DNA of 64,000 nucleotides, taken from contig JAPTJF010000080.1 of the NCBI GenBank assembly GCA_029339195.1, forward strand, positions 62,001 through 126,000, in the 5' to 3' direction. Within the stretch, counting starts at the first letter, position 1, and each line of letters opens with the position of its first letter. This stretch comes from Micractinium sp. NFX-FRZ. Its lineage: Eukaryota > Chlorophyta > Trebouxiophyceae > Chlorellales > Chlorellaceae. The notes below the pieces were generated by a model. That model searched no databases. It saw only the letters and a list, made by a program, of their open reading frames with translations, and was not told where the DNA came from. Of this stretch, positions 34,166 through 46,470 are shown in pieces. The translations under genes were made by a program, and so were the position numbers.

Positions 34166-35545
34166 GGCTGCTGCTTGCTCCTTCCCCAGGCGGCGGCCGC
34201 TGCTGGTGTGATGCGCGCCGCGCCGCGCCGCTGCTGACTCTGTGAAGCACTGCTAGCTGTCAGGGAAGCTCCAGCGGGGTGATGGCGTGCGCCAGGCGGC
34301 AGCCCGAGCAGTGTTTTCCCTGGTTTGCTGGGGTGGCTGGGGGCTGTTGGCTGGCCTCGGGTGACGCGATCAGCGTTCTGCACATGGCAAATGTCATTCA
34401 ATCCAGCGCTGCAGCGCTGGACTGCACTTTCCTCCGGTCCGCCGCCCAAAAAACTGCCCAATTCCTTGGCATGTGCAGTTCTAGGCCGCCCTATTGCATG
34501 ATTATGTCTACGCCTGCCTATTGCAATTGCAAGACAAGCATTTAGACCTCCTGCGGTGCTCGCCTGGTGCCTACGGACTGCTTTCAAAGGGTTGCAGCCC
34601 GTTACGCAATGTGATCGGTCGACAAAGACGTCGAGACGATCAATGGAGCGGTCAAAATGCATGCTGCTGTCGCGTCGCTCACAACGCTGGTGCCGCCACC
34701 GCCGCCCGCCCAGCAGCCTGGCAGAGAGCCGGGGAGCACGGCACCACCACCAGGCAGCCCCCTCAAGTTTCCCTGGAGAATATACGTTTTGTAAAGTAAT
34801 GCGGTGTGCATGGTCTGGAAATTGGAAAAGAGATGGACCAGTGGCGCCCTGCATGATGCCCACTGTGCAGGTCTTCCAGAGCTGTGAGTCGCCCGCTGCG
34901 CCACGGCGTTTCAGGCATCCACATTGCACGGGCAATGAACCCAAATATTCTGCAGGGCAGGCATAATGGGATGGCCCGGTGGTGTGCAGCATACAGGCGC
35001 TGTGTTGCGGGGGATGCGCGGCGCCAGGGGTGCACACAGCGGCGAACCAGGCAGCGCAGTTCCGGTCGGCAAACCGCTGTCATGCTGTGACAGTCCCACG
35101 CCAGGGTATCTCACCAAGCGGCCAGCCATGCGGGTTGATCCTGCATCAACTGCACATGGTGGCCAGTGGCGGTGGGCGGTCCTGGTGCCAGCACCTTGAG
35201 CTGCGCCGCTGCCGGCGAGGGTCAGGCAGTCAAGCTCGTATGGTGTGCCCCCATTGGTCTGTAAGACATCACACCAGCCTCCGCCTTTGTGTCCCCCTGA
35301 CAACTCATGTTGTGCATGCATGCGTGAGCGTGAGTTACACCAGCAGCTTCCCAGTGTGCAGCACAAGTCGTGGTGGCGCAGATGGAATTGGGGCGAGTAG
35401 CCAGGACCAGAATGGGACGCGTGGCTGGCTGTGCGGCGCCGGCCACGCTGCGCCCACTACGCTGCGCCCGCTGCGCCCGCCACCTCAGCCTGCACCTGCT
35501 CCAGAAGCTCCTCGGCCGCCGTCCCTTCCGGCCATGCTGCGCCCG
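34166..35545. other. Intergenic region upstream of eIF3b
   Basis: About 1.4 kb containing the eIF3b promoter and leader and the 3' UTR of the split-barrel gene. On the minus strand TGTAA at 35339-35335 is about 207 bp behind that gene's stop. A decayed tandem copy of that gene's C-terminal coding end lies at about 35447-35517. No other gene is apparent. Confidence 0.5.
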
Positions 35546-37481
35546 CTATGCTGCGCCCGCTGCGGCTGCCACCTCGGCGCGCATCTGCTCCAGCAGCTCC
35601 ACAAACTGCTGCCTGCCGCGCAGCTCACGCGCCGAGCCGATTCTGAACTGGCGCCAGCGCTGCTGCTGCTGCCCCTGCTGCCCTTGCTCCTGCCCCTGGC
35701 CGCACGCCTGCTGCCCCTGCTGCACCGCCTCGCCAGCGCCAGCACCCACGCCCGCCACTGGGGCCCCCAGCAGCGTGAACCCCAGCCTGTCTGCTTCCAC
35801 CAGGAGCGCCTCCCCTGCATGCACCCCGAGGTAGGCGGCACAGAACAGGCGCAGCTGGTTCTGCCAGTCGGGGGACTGGTTCAGCTGCGCCAGCAGGTCG
35901 TGCTGAGTCAGCGCCAGCGGGTCGAGGAAACACGAGTCCAGCTCCTCGGCGGGCACCGCCTGCTGCCGCCCGGCAGAATCAACATACACCGCTTGGCTGA
36001 TGTCCTGCGGGGGGCGGTGGAGGTGGGCGCAGGGGAGGGAGGGGGAGGGGAGCAGGGGAGGGGTGAGGGGGAGCAAGCAAGGGAAGGGGTGGAGGGCGGG
36101 AGCCTGGTGGGTACTTCTGCTGCTTGCTGCTGCTGCCCATGCAGCCCACCCCCATCAAGCAGCAACCCGCAGCAGTGGCAGGAGTGCTCGCTAGTAAGAA
36201 CGTGCGGGGCCGCACCTGCAGGCGGTAGCCCAGCAGGCCTGGCAGGGCGGAGTCTTCGGGCAGCTGGGCCGCCAGGGCGGGGGCAGAGGCGCAGGCCTTG
36301 CGGGCCTGGTCCAACGCAAACTTGACCTGCACAGCATGGCCACAGCATGACCACAGCATGGCTCAGCATGGTGCACCGCCGTGACGAGCGTTGGGAGTGT
36401 GTGCCTGTTCCGGCAAACTGGAGTTGCACGGCAGGCATAGCATCGGGCACAGCATGGCAGTGCATGGCTTAGCATGGGCACACCATGCAACGCATCAAGC
36501 GCACAAGACGTGCAGCACACACACAGCAGCGTCGTGCAGGGCAGCGCTAGCGAGCCAGCGAGCGAGCGGGCCAGGCAGCCAAGTCGAGCGGGTCGGCAAG
36601 TTGAACACCAGCACCGTGCAGGCGCAGGGTGCTGGCCAGCAGGGAAGCCAGGGCTTGGTGGCCCAATTGCCACTGCAGGAGCGAGGGGAGGCGGGGTGTT
36701 TAATATCCGCACCTCTCCCGGCGGCAGCTGCTCCAGCCTGCCCAGCAGCGCCACCCGCCGGGGCAGCCAGCCGGTGGCCCGCAGGCGCTGGATGAACCAA
36801 GGTGGGCTGACGTGGCCAGTTGCCAGCGAGGCTTTCGCCGACTCCCCCAGGTTTGCCAGGTGGGCGCCGTCCCGCTCAGGGTCCAGGAGCACCACCGGCG
36901 CCTCGCCTGCGGCACATGGCGGGTTGGGGGAGGCAGCGGTGGGCGCCAGGCAGCAGCACGGCAGCGGCGGCGCCGCCGGGTGGTGGCGCAGCGAGTGAAG
37001 ACAGCGGCGGGCGGTGGCCAAGACAGCAGAGGCGGCGGCAGGAGTTGTGGTGGAAAGAACATGGGGAGGTGCGATCCCTCGACATCCGGGCATGGGGCGC
37101 ATTGTTCCAAGGCAGGCAGGGCGCATGGCACAGGCCCACAGCGCAGGTCCGCAGCGGCGGTGCACCTCGGGGCGACAGGTATGCTGCCACACTGCTAGAC
37201 ACTTTGCTCTCGTCCTGCCCCGGCTCCCCCGCCGTGATGGTTGTCAGCTGCCCCCGCACGTTGCCCGCCAGCAGGGCTTTGGCCAGCTGCGCCACTGGCA
37301 GGCTGGCAGCGCGCTCCTCCTCGTTGGCTTCGCCGCCCGCCGCCGCTGCTGGCGGCTCACCACCGCCACCGCTGCTAAACAGCCGGCCGCCGGCTGCCAA
37401 ACTCACGCCGCGCAGCGATGCTGCCTGCACCAGGGTTGCCCCGCCCAGGTGCCCAACCAGACTGGTTGCGGCTCTCAACAT
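35546..37481 (-). CDS. Split-barrel (PNPOx-like)/DUF2470 protein, similar to GluTR-binding proteins, organellar
   Basis: Four exons, 5' to 3': 37481-37166, 36906-36713, 36326-36216, 36004-35546; 359 residues, phases fit. The start MLRAATSLVGHLGGATLVQA... with LAAGGRLFSS reads as a mitochondrial or plastid targeting peptide. The middle has AQLAKALLAGNVRGQLTTI, APVVLLDPERDGAHLANLGE, SAKASLATG and RVALLGRLEQLP, the strand pattern of FMN-binding split-barrel proteins. The C-terminal DAQLNQSPDW-like helix, EALLVEADRLGFTLLGAP and WRQFRIGSARELRGRQQFVE follow the DUF2470 layout. Plant proteins of this architecture bind glutamyl-tRNA reductase or haem-pathway proteins in plastids. The usual H.N.DH of the DUF2470 helix is degenerate here (QLNQSPDW), so ligand binding may be lost. 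A Gln/Gly-rich insert of about 20 residues is coded by CAG/GGC repeats. Function is inferred from fold only. Confidence 0.6.
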
Positions 37482-38066
37482 GTCTGGCACGCTGTAGGTG
37501 CGACGAAAACCCTGGGAGTTCGTGCGTCTGTCTTGAAAACGGCGCCACACTGCCCGCAAGGCGATCGGGGGGGTCCCCGTTTGACACATGAGGGTGGGGG
37601 GCAGCCAGGTCACTTCCTGCTGCCGCCCGCTGCCGGGTTGCACTGCTCAGCGTGCCCTCCAATAACTGGCTCAAGCCCTTCACATGTACATCACATCACA
37701 ACACATCACAAAACAACATCATTCTGATGTGATAAGCGTGACTGAAGGCCACTCAGCTTGAAATGAGGCCGTGGCGAGCGAACAGGCATGTCTGTGTCGG
37801 GGGACGGGAAGCGGTCGGTCCGTGAAGGATTACGGGGCCGGAGCAGGGGTTGGTACAAGCAGGGAGAGTCAGAAAATGAGGGACAAAACATGTTGGGGAT
37901 AAGAGCAATGAAACATCGTGTTGAAGGGCAGGAGGGTGCAGTGCATGGCAGCAACCCTGTCCACGTCACGGTCACACGTCCCATGAAGCAGGGTGGAGTG
38001 GGGTGCTGGGCGTGCTGGCGATACCCTGTGGGGGCACTCTGGAGCTCACAGCTCGCGAGCTGGCGC
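37482..38066. other. Intergenic region between two minus-strand genes
   Basis: About 585 bp forming the promoter and leader of the split-barrel gene and the 3' UTR of the secreted-protein gene. It is less GC-rich around 37680-37970. No TGTAA or gene is obvious. Confidence 0.45.
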
Positions 38067-40780
38067 TCACGCGAGCCCCCAGGAGCGCATCAGCACGGGA
38101 CTGATGTCTGTTAGCCGCATGTTCCACAGCGCGCTGTACTGCTTGTCCTCCTTGCTGCACAGCTGCAGGTTGGTGGCGCTGCAGGTCAGCTCCAGGCAGA
38201 GGTAAGAGCGCTCGCAGCCAGCGTCAGCCAGCGACTGCAGCGGGAGAGGTGGGGGCGGCGGGTGTGCGGAGCTGTGAGCATGGGTGGCGGGGTGAGACTC
38301 CGGCAGGCAGGGGAGGTCAGAGTGTGGCTGTGACTAGCTGACTGGCACCCTTGCCCCGCATCCAAGCCCGCCTCGCTGTCTAGCTTGGCCCCTGCATGCC
38401 TGCGCTCCCCCCCTGTGCTCGCTTGCCTTGGCCTGGACGTAATATTGGTTGACCATGGCACCAGCAGGGCCCAGCGGCCCCGGCTCAATGATCCACTGCT
38501 CTGCTGCATGCGCCACGGTGGCAGCACTGACAGCAGCGGCGCAGTCCCCCGAGGCGCCGACGCTGAGGTAGCTGGCGCACATGCGTGCCGACCGTGCCAC
38601 GTTCTGCAGCAGTAGTAGGAGGCGGGGTGGGCTCCACCAGGTCGGCAGACAATGGGTGCGATCCATCTGGCAAGCCAACAGCAGGGTAAGGGGAGCAAAC
38701 CCAGTGCTGCACCCGCACACCGCCTACACTGGCCACCCCCGCTGGCAGCCTTGCAGCACTGGCAGCCGCCTGACAGCATTTACAGCCTGCCTTTGCCAGC
38801 CTGCCACCCACGCTGATCGTTCACAGCACCTGCCTCATCCAGGCCCCTTGCTAGTAGAGCCTCCCACCTACCTGTATCAGCACGGGCTGGCCCACCATGT
38901 CAGCCTCATCCTCATCCTCATCGTCTGCCGCACCTCCCTCTGCTGCAGGCGCCCCGGCGGCTGCTGCTGCCGCGGTGATGCGCCACTGCTGCTGCTCGCC
39001 CAGCCCCTGGCCCAGAGGGGCCAGCCCCAGCGCATCCCGCCCACTCTTGCAGCTCGGTGCGCTCAGGAACGCTGCGGAGTGGGCAGGCGGGCCGTGGGCA
39101 GGCAGGTGGGGTTGAATGCGAGTGGGCAAAGAACAGCGGTACCTGCACCCTCTGACACTAGCGCGGGATTGCCAAGGCTGGCGTGTGGCCGCGGCAGCGA
39201 TGCCACCCATGGCCGGCCAGCACCGCGGCAACACTGTGTGTCCGTACAGCCGCTGTGTCCGACAGGCTGTAGCACCTGGCACGCTGCCAAAGCTGCCTGC
39301 CTGGTGCTGCAGACACTACAAGGACGCACCCGCCCGCCCGCCGACGGCCGGCCACTCACTTCCGGGGCACTCCTGGCGCAGCAGCGGTGGCTTGTACAGC
39401 ACGTACTCCCCCTGTGGCAGCACCCGTGGCTTGCTGGCGCACAGCGGCAGGCCGCAGGCACGGTTGGTGGGGATGATGTAGTTGAAGGTGACGTTGGCAG
39501 GGGGCCGGGGGGCGCTGTGCCTATGCTTGGTGGTGCTGTCCTCGGCGACTGCGTCAGTGGTGGCGCTCACCCGCAGCAGCTTGTCAACACGGATGTGCTC
39601 CTTGCACCGCAGCCTGCACGGCACGTGCGGAAGAAGGCCATTGAGCTTGTCAACAGCTTGCGCACACAACGTTGATCCTGCACTGCAGCCTACGCAGGGA
39701 GGGAGGCAGGGAGGGAGCAAGCGCGGAGCGGCCTACACTGCCCCACATCTCTCTGCACGCTGCGAAGCCATGAAAGAGATGCTGTCCGGCCGGCGCCCCA
39801 GGGCGCAGCAGCAATGCCGGGGCGTGTGGTGTGCCCATTTAATGCAGGGGCGGCCGGCCCATTTGTTGCCTGCCCTTGATATCCCACCAGGAGGTAGCCA
39901 CCTGGCCGAAACCGGCTCCTGCAGCATGGAAGGCAGGTGGGCACGGCATGGCCCCTGCTCACAAAATGGCAGGCACCCCTCTGCCCCAGCGCAGGCGGTG
40001 GGAGACTCACTCAACGACCGCACGCACGCTGCCTTGGGTGTTGCTGCTGGGCGGGTCCGCGCTCTCGTACAGCTGCAGCGCTCGTGATTGGGCAGTTGGC
40101 AGGCGGGGGCATGTCAGTAGTGCACACGTAATGCAGCAACACTACGGGCGCCAGCTGACAGGCAGCCGCTTCGCCCGCCTGCCCAACCCTGGCGCCGCGC
40201 TGCGCAACTGCCCCGCCCCCCCTCGGTCACCCGCCCCGCCCCAATGCGCACGTGAAAGATGTCTGTTGACTTGTCTGGGTTGTAGCTCCCCAGGATGATC
40301 AGCCTTCCTTGGACCTCCACAAACGCCTTCTCTTTGTACTTGAGAGTGAATACGAGCGGCTTGCCTGCCAGCTCATCCAGCAATGTGGGTGCGGAGCCGG
40401 CGGGGCGCTCCGGTGGCGTCGCCGCCGATGCAATGGCCAGAGAAAACTCCGTGCCCTCTTCGGGCTGCAGAGAACGGGGGCGGGGAAGAGGCATGTGCGG
40501 GTGTGAGTCGGAGGCGGCAGCGGCAGTGGTGGCAGTTGCTGGTGTTGCCACGACAAGAGAGTGTGCCGTGCTCGGCATGCGGGTGCGCTCCACTGCCCCT
40601 GGTTGGCTGCAGACACAACGTGGCCCTGCTTCTCACCGCAGCAAAGGCACACGTCGGCTGCTCCATGCAGGAGAAGCAGGGGTCGGGGAGGTTGCGGGCG
40701 GCGGCGGGGGCAGGACCGCCCAGCAGAAGGGCCAGCACCAATGCCCCTGCCAGCCGCCAGGCGCACTGTTGCGGCCTCAT
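38067..40780 (-). CDS. Secreted protein of unknown family, Cys-containing
   Basis: Seven exons, 5' to 3': 40780-40637, 40464-40252, 40072-40011, 39613-39360, 39071-38872, 38603-38427, 38234-38067; 405 residues, all phases consistent. A clear signal peptide (MRPQQCAWRLAGALVLALLL, cleavage near PAAA-RN) is followed by a Cys cluster (CFSCMEQPTC). Then comes a possible beta-rich domain (KPLVFTLKYKEKAFVEVQGR, LIILGSYNPDKSTDIF), then a domain with spaced cysteines (NYIIPTNRACGLPLC, RQECPGTFLSAPSC). An Ala/Asp/Glu-rich loop, a Cys-containing helical part (MCASYLSVGASGDCAAAVSA) and a last exon with CERSYLCLELTCSATNLQLC complete it. I do not recognise the family. The spacing of cysteines suggests disulfides, hence an extracellular or endomembrane product. 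No GPI or transmembrane tail is seen. Intron 6 has a GC donor. The exon 3 acceptor is ambiguous by a few bases. Confidence 0.65.
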
Positions 40781-42619
40781 CTCTGCCTAGTCATGCGACT
40801 GCGCGCGGGAGGCGACTGAGTACAGCGGCGGAACGGCTTGTGCGGCCAACTAGCAGTTACCGCTGTGGGCGATGACCCCACGAAGTGGCTTGGATATGCA
40901 ATGTTCACAGGCGCCCCAGGCCTCAACGGCGGTCAGAGGTACCCAGGCCGGGAGGCGTGTAGCGGCAGCGGTTTGGGTGGACAGGCTCAGCTGCAAGCGG
41001 CACTAGGGATGAGACACATAAGCTGGATGCACCGGCGATCGATGCAAAGGGTGTGCCGATCGAAATGAGGTGACAGGTGGCCAACTCCCCCCAACAAGGA
41101 ACCGCTGCGGTTACTTGCCGCAGCGCTAGCGCCAAAGCGGCCCTATCTTCTGGTCATGGTCTGTCCACTGTCCACTTGAAATCATGTAGCTGGGGACCTG
41201 GTCTGGTCTGGTATATCACCGCCGGAAAAGCACCAGGGATCCGCTTGTGTTCGGGTGCGCGGCACACCGGCAGCTGCTGCAGCGACTGCCTTGTCTACAG
41301 TCAGTGCACGAGTAGACAAGCAAAGCACAAGCGCCAAACTCTACCCAGCAGTGCACCGCCTAAGCAGAGCGCCTACAGAGGCCCCACCATTGCCCACCAA
41401 TGACACAGGAGGGTCCCACCAGGTGTCAGCTGTCATGAGCTGCCCCGGCATCCCTTGCTACACCGGCTGCTCCCGGCATTACATCCAGTACTGCTGGGTG
41501 CTGCCAGGCATGGCACGTTTATGCCCACGCTTCAACTCAACATTTCTGGTGCTGTGTCTGTGGCATCGGCACCTTCGAACACGGCAGACGCAAGTAACAA
41601 AGAGGTGGGCAGCGTGAATGGAGTACGGGTACACATACAACAGCACAAGGGTGCAATCTGCTCGTTTAGAGGGGGGCATCTGTGTGCGCTCACAGTCTGT
41701 CCTGCGTGCCACACAACAACGATTCGCATGATTCACAGGGGAGGGGCCAGCCAGCTGACCAGCAGGGCCACCGCGTGATGAGCGCAAGAGTATGGTGTGG
41801 GTGGTAGGTGGGTGATCGGGCGCTGCTGGCCAAGCCTGGCCGCAGCGCGGTTCTGGCTGCCCGTAGTGCTGCAAGCAGTGTGCCGAGGATGCTGGTGCAG
41901 AAGCCCTCCAGCGTGTCTACAGTGCCCCTTGCCCCTTGCTGGATGCACGAACCAAGTCCCGCAAAGCACTCGTGGTTGAGGGATGTCGATGGCATGCAGG
42001 CACTGCAGGGCGGTCGGATGCCGACTTTGAGGCAGCTGCCAGCTGCTGCATTCCCTGGCATTTGCGCAAGCAACAGGCCTCCCTGTTCAACTCTGCCAGG
42101 GTGCATCACACACAGAGGTTCTGCCAGGGTCGCAATGGCTGCTGAGGCGGCCTGCCAAGATGGGCTGCCAGAGGTTGATGGACGCCCGGATGGCTTGAGC
42201 CACGTCCGGTTGACCCTTTCCTTCATCACACTGGGAAGAGAGGGTGCCAAGGCCTGGAATGTGTCATGAGTGGGGCCAAGGGCAATCAGCAGAGGCACGT
42301 TCGCTCAGTGGCTGGCGTCGGTGTGCGGTGCACCGCTTGCAGGGGCAGGATGCGCAGCTCCTGCTGCCACAGCTACCACTGACACTGCCAGCGGCATGCT
42401 GCAGCCGTAGCAGGGGTGACCTCAAATGCAGCGCGGAACTCGATTGAAATGAGGTGCAGTACTGCCGTCGTGCCATATTTTTTCAAAGAACCCGCAGTGT
42501 GCTGGCGGTTTCGCAATTGCAATGCCTAACGACAGCGATTGTGCGCAAGTTATGGCACGCACCACCTGGATCGCCCTTGCTCTGTGAGCTAGCTTGGCAG
42601 GCTTGCAGCGGGGGGCGCA
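40781..42619. other. Intergenic region between divergent genes (secreted protein and ATX)
   Basis: About 1.84 kb, the longest gene-poor gap with divergent promoters. It carries two long overlapping ORFs (plus 41808-42269, minus 41690-42298) without recognised similarity, perhaps a relic. No tRNA or clear mobile element is visible. Confidence 0.45.
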
Positions 42620-45600
42620 ATGGAGCAGCAGCCAGTCGCTGCTCCCGACACCATGGATGTCGGGCAGCCCCCAGAGCCGCAACAGGAGCAGCAGCCAGCC
42701 CAGCCCGGTGGCAAGCGCAAAGCCGACGAGCTGGTGGAGGAGCCAGGGGCCAGCAAACGAGGCAGGCGCAGCACAGGCGGCACGGACAAGCAGCTGCAGG
42801 CGCCAGCAGGCGCGCAGACAGCAGAGGACACAGCTGCCGCCTCTGCCGCCGCCGCCGCCGCCGCCGCCGCCAAGCAGCAGCGGGCGGACGCAGCGGCAAG
42901 TCAAGCCCAGGCTGCAGAGGCCCTGCGACTGGCCCTGGCCGAGGCCGCCGCACAGTTTGGGGAGCAGCGCGCCCAGCGCCAGTTGTTTCTGGAGGTTGAC
43001 CTGGCGGCTCGGCTGGGGCAGTTTGAGATGGTGGGGCGGCAGGTGCGGGTGCTGTGGCCCGACGATGAGGCCTGGTACCTCGGCACCATCACCCAGTACG
43101 ACATGTACAGCGGAGAGCACACGGTGGGCGCTGGTGTGGGTGCTGGACGTTGCATGGGTGCTACGCGCGCTTGGTGCTGGGTGTGGCCGATTGTGGCAGC
43201 GGGGCGGCGGTTGCGGCGGTTGTTGCATTTAGGGGTTGAGCGCACGCCTCGTGCAGCCGGCTTGCTGCGCTCCGCCTCGCCGCCGCTGCTGGCTTGCGTG
43301 GAGCGATGCCAGCATGTTGGGCCGCACTTGTTCTCAGCTGCCTCTGCGCCTGCCCTGCCCACCCTGCGTGCCGTGCCATCTTGGCCCATCCTGCCACCCT
43401 GCGCACCTCCTGGCTGCCCTGCCCGCCTCCCTTGAGCCTGCTGTCCCCCGCGTGACCTGTGGCCCCCGCCCCCACCTGCACCCCTGCAGATTGACTACGC
43501 CGATGGCGAGCGGGAAACGGTGGTGGTGGCGCTTGAGCGTGTGCGCCTGCTGATGCACGCCGGGGAGTGCCTGCCACCCCCCCACTATGCCTCGCTCATC
43601 CAGTACGCCCGCAAGCTGCGCCTGCTGGCGGGGCGCAAGGAGTATGCTGCGCGCGCTGCGCAGCTGCGCCAGCGGGCGGATGAGTTGGAGGAGGTGGCTC
43701 GGAGGGTGCAGCCGGAGCACGAGGCCAAGGAGCGGGCGCAGGGGGCGCAGCAGGAGGCAGCGCGGCAGCAGGAGGCAGCGCAGCAGGAGGCTGCGCGGCA
43801 GCAGCGGGTGGCGGAGGCGGAGCAGCGGTGGGAGTCGCTGAAGCGGCGGGCGGCAGAGGCGGAGGCCGTGCTGAGGCAGGCCCGGGAGGTGGCGGAGCAG
43901 CGGCGGCGGTCGGGGCGGCAGCTGTCGCTGGAGGAGCAGGCGCAGCAGGCGCAGCAGGCGCGACGGCTGGGGGTGACGGCAACGACGGCAACAACGGCGA
44001 CAGTGGAGCAGCAGCAGCAGCAGCAGCAGCAGGTCTGCCACGGGCGGCTGCCACCCTGGGAGGCACCACAGGTGCGGGCGCCCTGCATCTCCCAGGCGCT
44101 GCAGCTGGCGGCGGAGCTGCCAGCTGACCAGAAGCTGGCCCGTGTGAGGGATCCCTGCCAGAAGAGGGGAAGCCTCACGCATTCCGTGCGGGTGAGCCGG
44201 TGCTTGCTGGGGTGGGGGGGTGGGCCAAAGGGCAAAGGCAGGGAGAGGGTACCCTGGTGGGGCAGCAAGATGGGTGGGCTGCCGTGTTGGGCATCTGCTA
44301 CACAGGCAGGTTAAACGGCGCAGCCAGCCATCAGCCGCGGTGTGCGCCAGGTTCAGACCTTGCCTGCCTGGTTGCTGGCATGCTCCTGCCTGCCTGGTTG
44401 CTGGCATGCTCCTGCCTGCCTGCCTACCACAGCTGTCCTCCCTCTGAGCTCGATCCAGCCACTGTCCCAGGCACCACGCTCCTGCCCGCTCATCTCCCTG
44501 GGTGCCATTCCGCCGCCCCGGTGCAGCTCAAAATGCAGAAGGAGCGGAAGGAGCTGCGGATGCCAGGCCGCGCTGAGGCTGCTGTTGCTGCCGACCTCTT
44601 TGCTACCTGGCAGCACGTTGTGCTGGGGAAGGTGAGGCAGGCAGGGCATATGCTTGGGTGTGCAGGCTGGCGGGCAGGCTGGTGCGGGCATGTGGTCAGA
44701 GCATCCGCGTGGGCTCGCACCAGAGACCGTGGTCCCCACTATGAATCGAAAGGCAGCAGCCCCTGCACTGCACGCGCCCCGGAACCCTTCCTTGTGCATA
44801 GGCAGGTTGATGCTGGGATGCTGCTTGCAGTGATGCGCGGTGGTGGTTGTGTTGCACTGTGGGCTGGCATGCCCTGTTGCCGGCTGGCTGCTGCCGGCCC
44901 ACGTGCGACCTCCCCGCTTGCCCCCACTTCCCACATGCAGCCCCTGGCAGACCTTGGTTTGATTGTGCGGGATGTGCAGTACAGCGCTGATGCCATGCTT
45001 GTGGAGCAACTGAAGTGAGTCTCTCCACCCTGCTTGCTGCCTGATCTCGTTGCGGTGTTCACCCGTGCCGCCTGCGCTGCATGTGAAGTACACTGCTCGC
45101 TTGCCCATGCTGCCCGCTTGCGTACGGGTCTCGTCCGCGAGGAGTGCTCTTCAGCGCCTGCCCGCCGCCAGCCTGCCAACCTCTGCAATGCCTGCCTCCC
45201 GCCAGCACATGCTTGCAATTCTGTTTGCCTTTGCCCACCTCTGGCTGTGCCCTGGCTTGCTGTGATGCAATGTCGCGCTGGCACGCATGCCTTGCGATCC
45301 GAGGTGCGTCCCTCTTGTGCGCTGTCACGTGCAGGGCGATCAAGGATGGCGACATTTCCCGCTTGTCCAGGTGGCTGGTGCACACCCTGCCTGGCACGGG
45401 CAGCGAGGGGGGAGACCAGCAGGGCGAGCAGCAGGAACAGCCGGAGGACCAGGCGGAGCAGCAGCATGGTGTGGAGGAGGAAGCAGGCACACCAGCGATC
45501 AAGCTTGAGGCAGAGGCAGAGGCAGAGGTGGAGGCAGAGCCGCCGCCGCAACCACAGCCGCAGCAGCAGCAGCAGCAGCAGCCAGGTGGGCAAGGCGAGC

Positions 45601-45832
45601 AGGCCCAAGCCGCTGGGGCAGACGCGGCGGGGCCACCTGCCGACCTGGATCTGCAGGCAGTAACCATGGCGCTGGATTCGCAGGCAGAGATGGAGCAGCA
45701 GGAGCAGCCAGCTGGGGGACAGAAGCTGCTGCAGGTGGGGAAGGAAGTGACGCAGCAGGCAGACATGGCAGGCGGTCAGCAGGCAGAGGTGGAGCAGCAG
45801 CAGGAGCCGCCAGCTGAGATGCAGCAGCAATT

Positions 45833-45864
<32 letters not shown>

Positions 45865-46432
45865 GTGTGGAGCAGGCAGCCGAGGTGCCAGAGCAGCCAG
45901 CGGAGCGGGGGCCCGCTCCGGAGCTGCCTGCGCCGGCTGCTGCTGCCCCTGCAGGCGCGCCTGCTGCGCTGCCGGCGTCGCCGCAACAGGAAGCAGTCGT
46001 TGCCCAGCAGGAGGCGGGGCCAGCTGAGGTGCAGCCAGGGCAGCAGCACAGCCAGCACAGCCAGCAGGTGCAACCAGCACAACCTGCAGCAGCAGTTGCA
46101 TCTCCTGCCTCGGCTTCAAAGTGGCGCGGCCCGAGCCTGGTGACTCTTGAGAAGGCAGCGGCCAAGGCAGCGGCAGCAGCAGACGCGGCGGCAGCAGTAG
46201 TGGCGGCGCTGAAAGCTGCGCTGCCGCCACTTGCGCCAGCCCCCAAGGCGCTCGCCAAGCGGGCAGCCGAGGAGGCAGCACCTGCGGAGGAGGCAGCAGC
46301 GGCGGAGGCGGCGGCAGAGGAGGCGGCAGCAGCTGCCGCAGCAGCGGCAGCAGGTGGGCCCACAGCATTGATCTCGTCGCGGCAGGAGGGCACTGCCAAT
46401 CTGCAGGGCCAGAAGCCTGCAGAAGCGCAGGG

Positions 46433-46470
<38 letters not shown>

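Noticed and set aside
44143..44191. Choosing one donor for ATX exon 2
   Set aside because: Both GT sites are in the same phase and neither is favoured by a domain; I kept the longer form and note the doubt.
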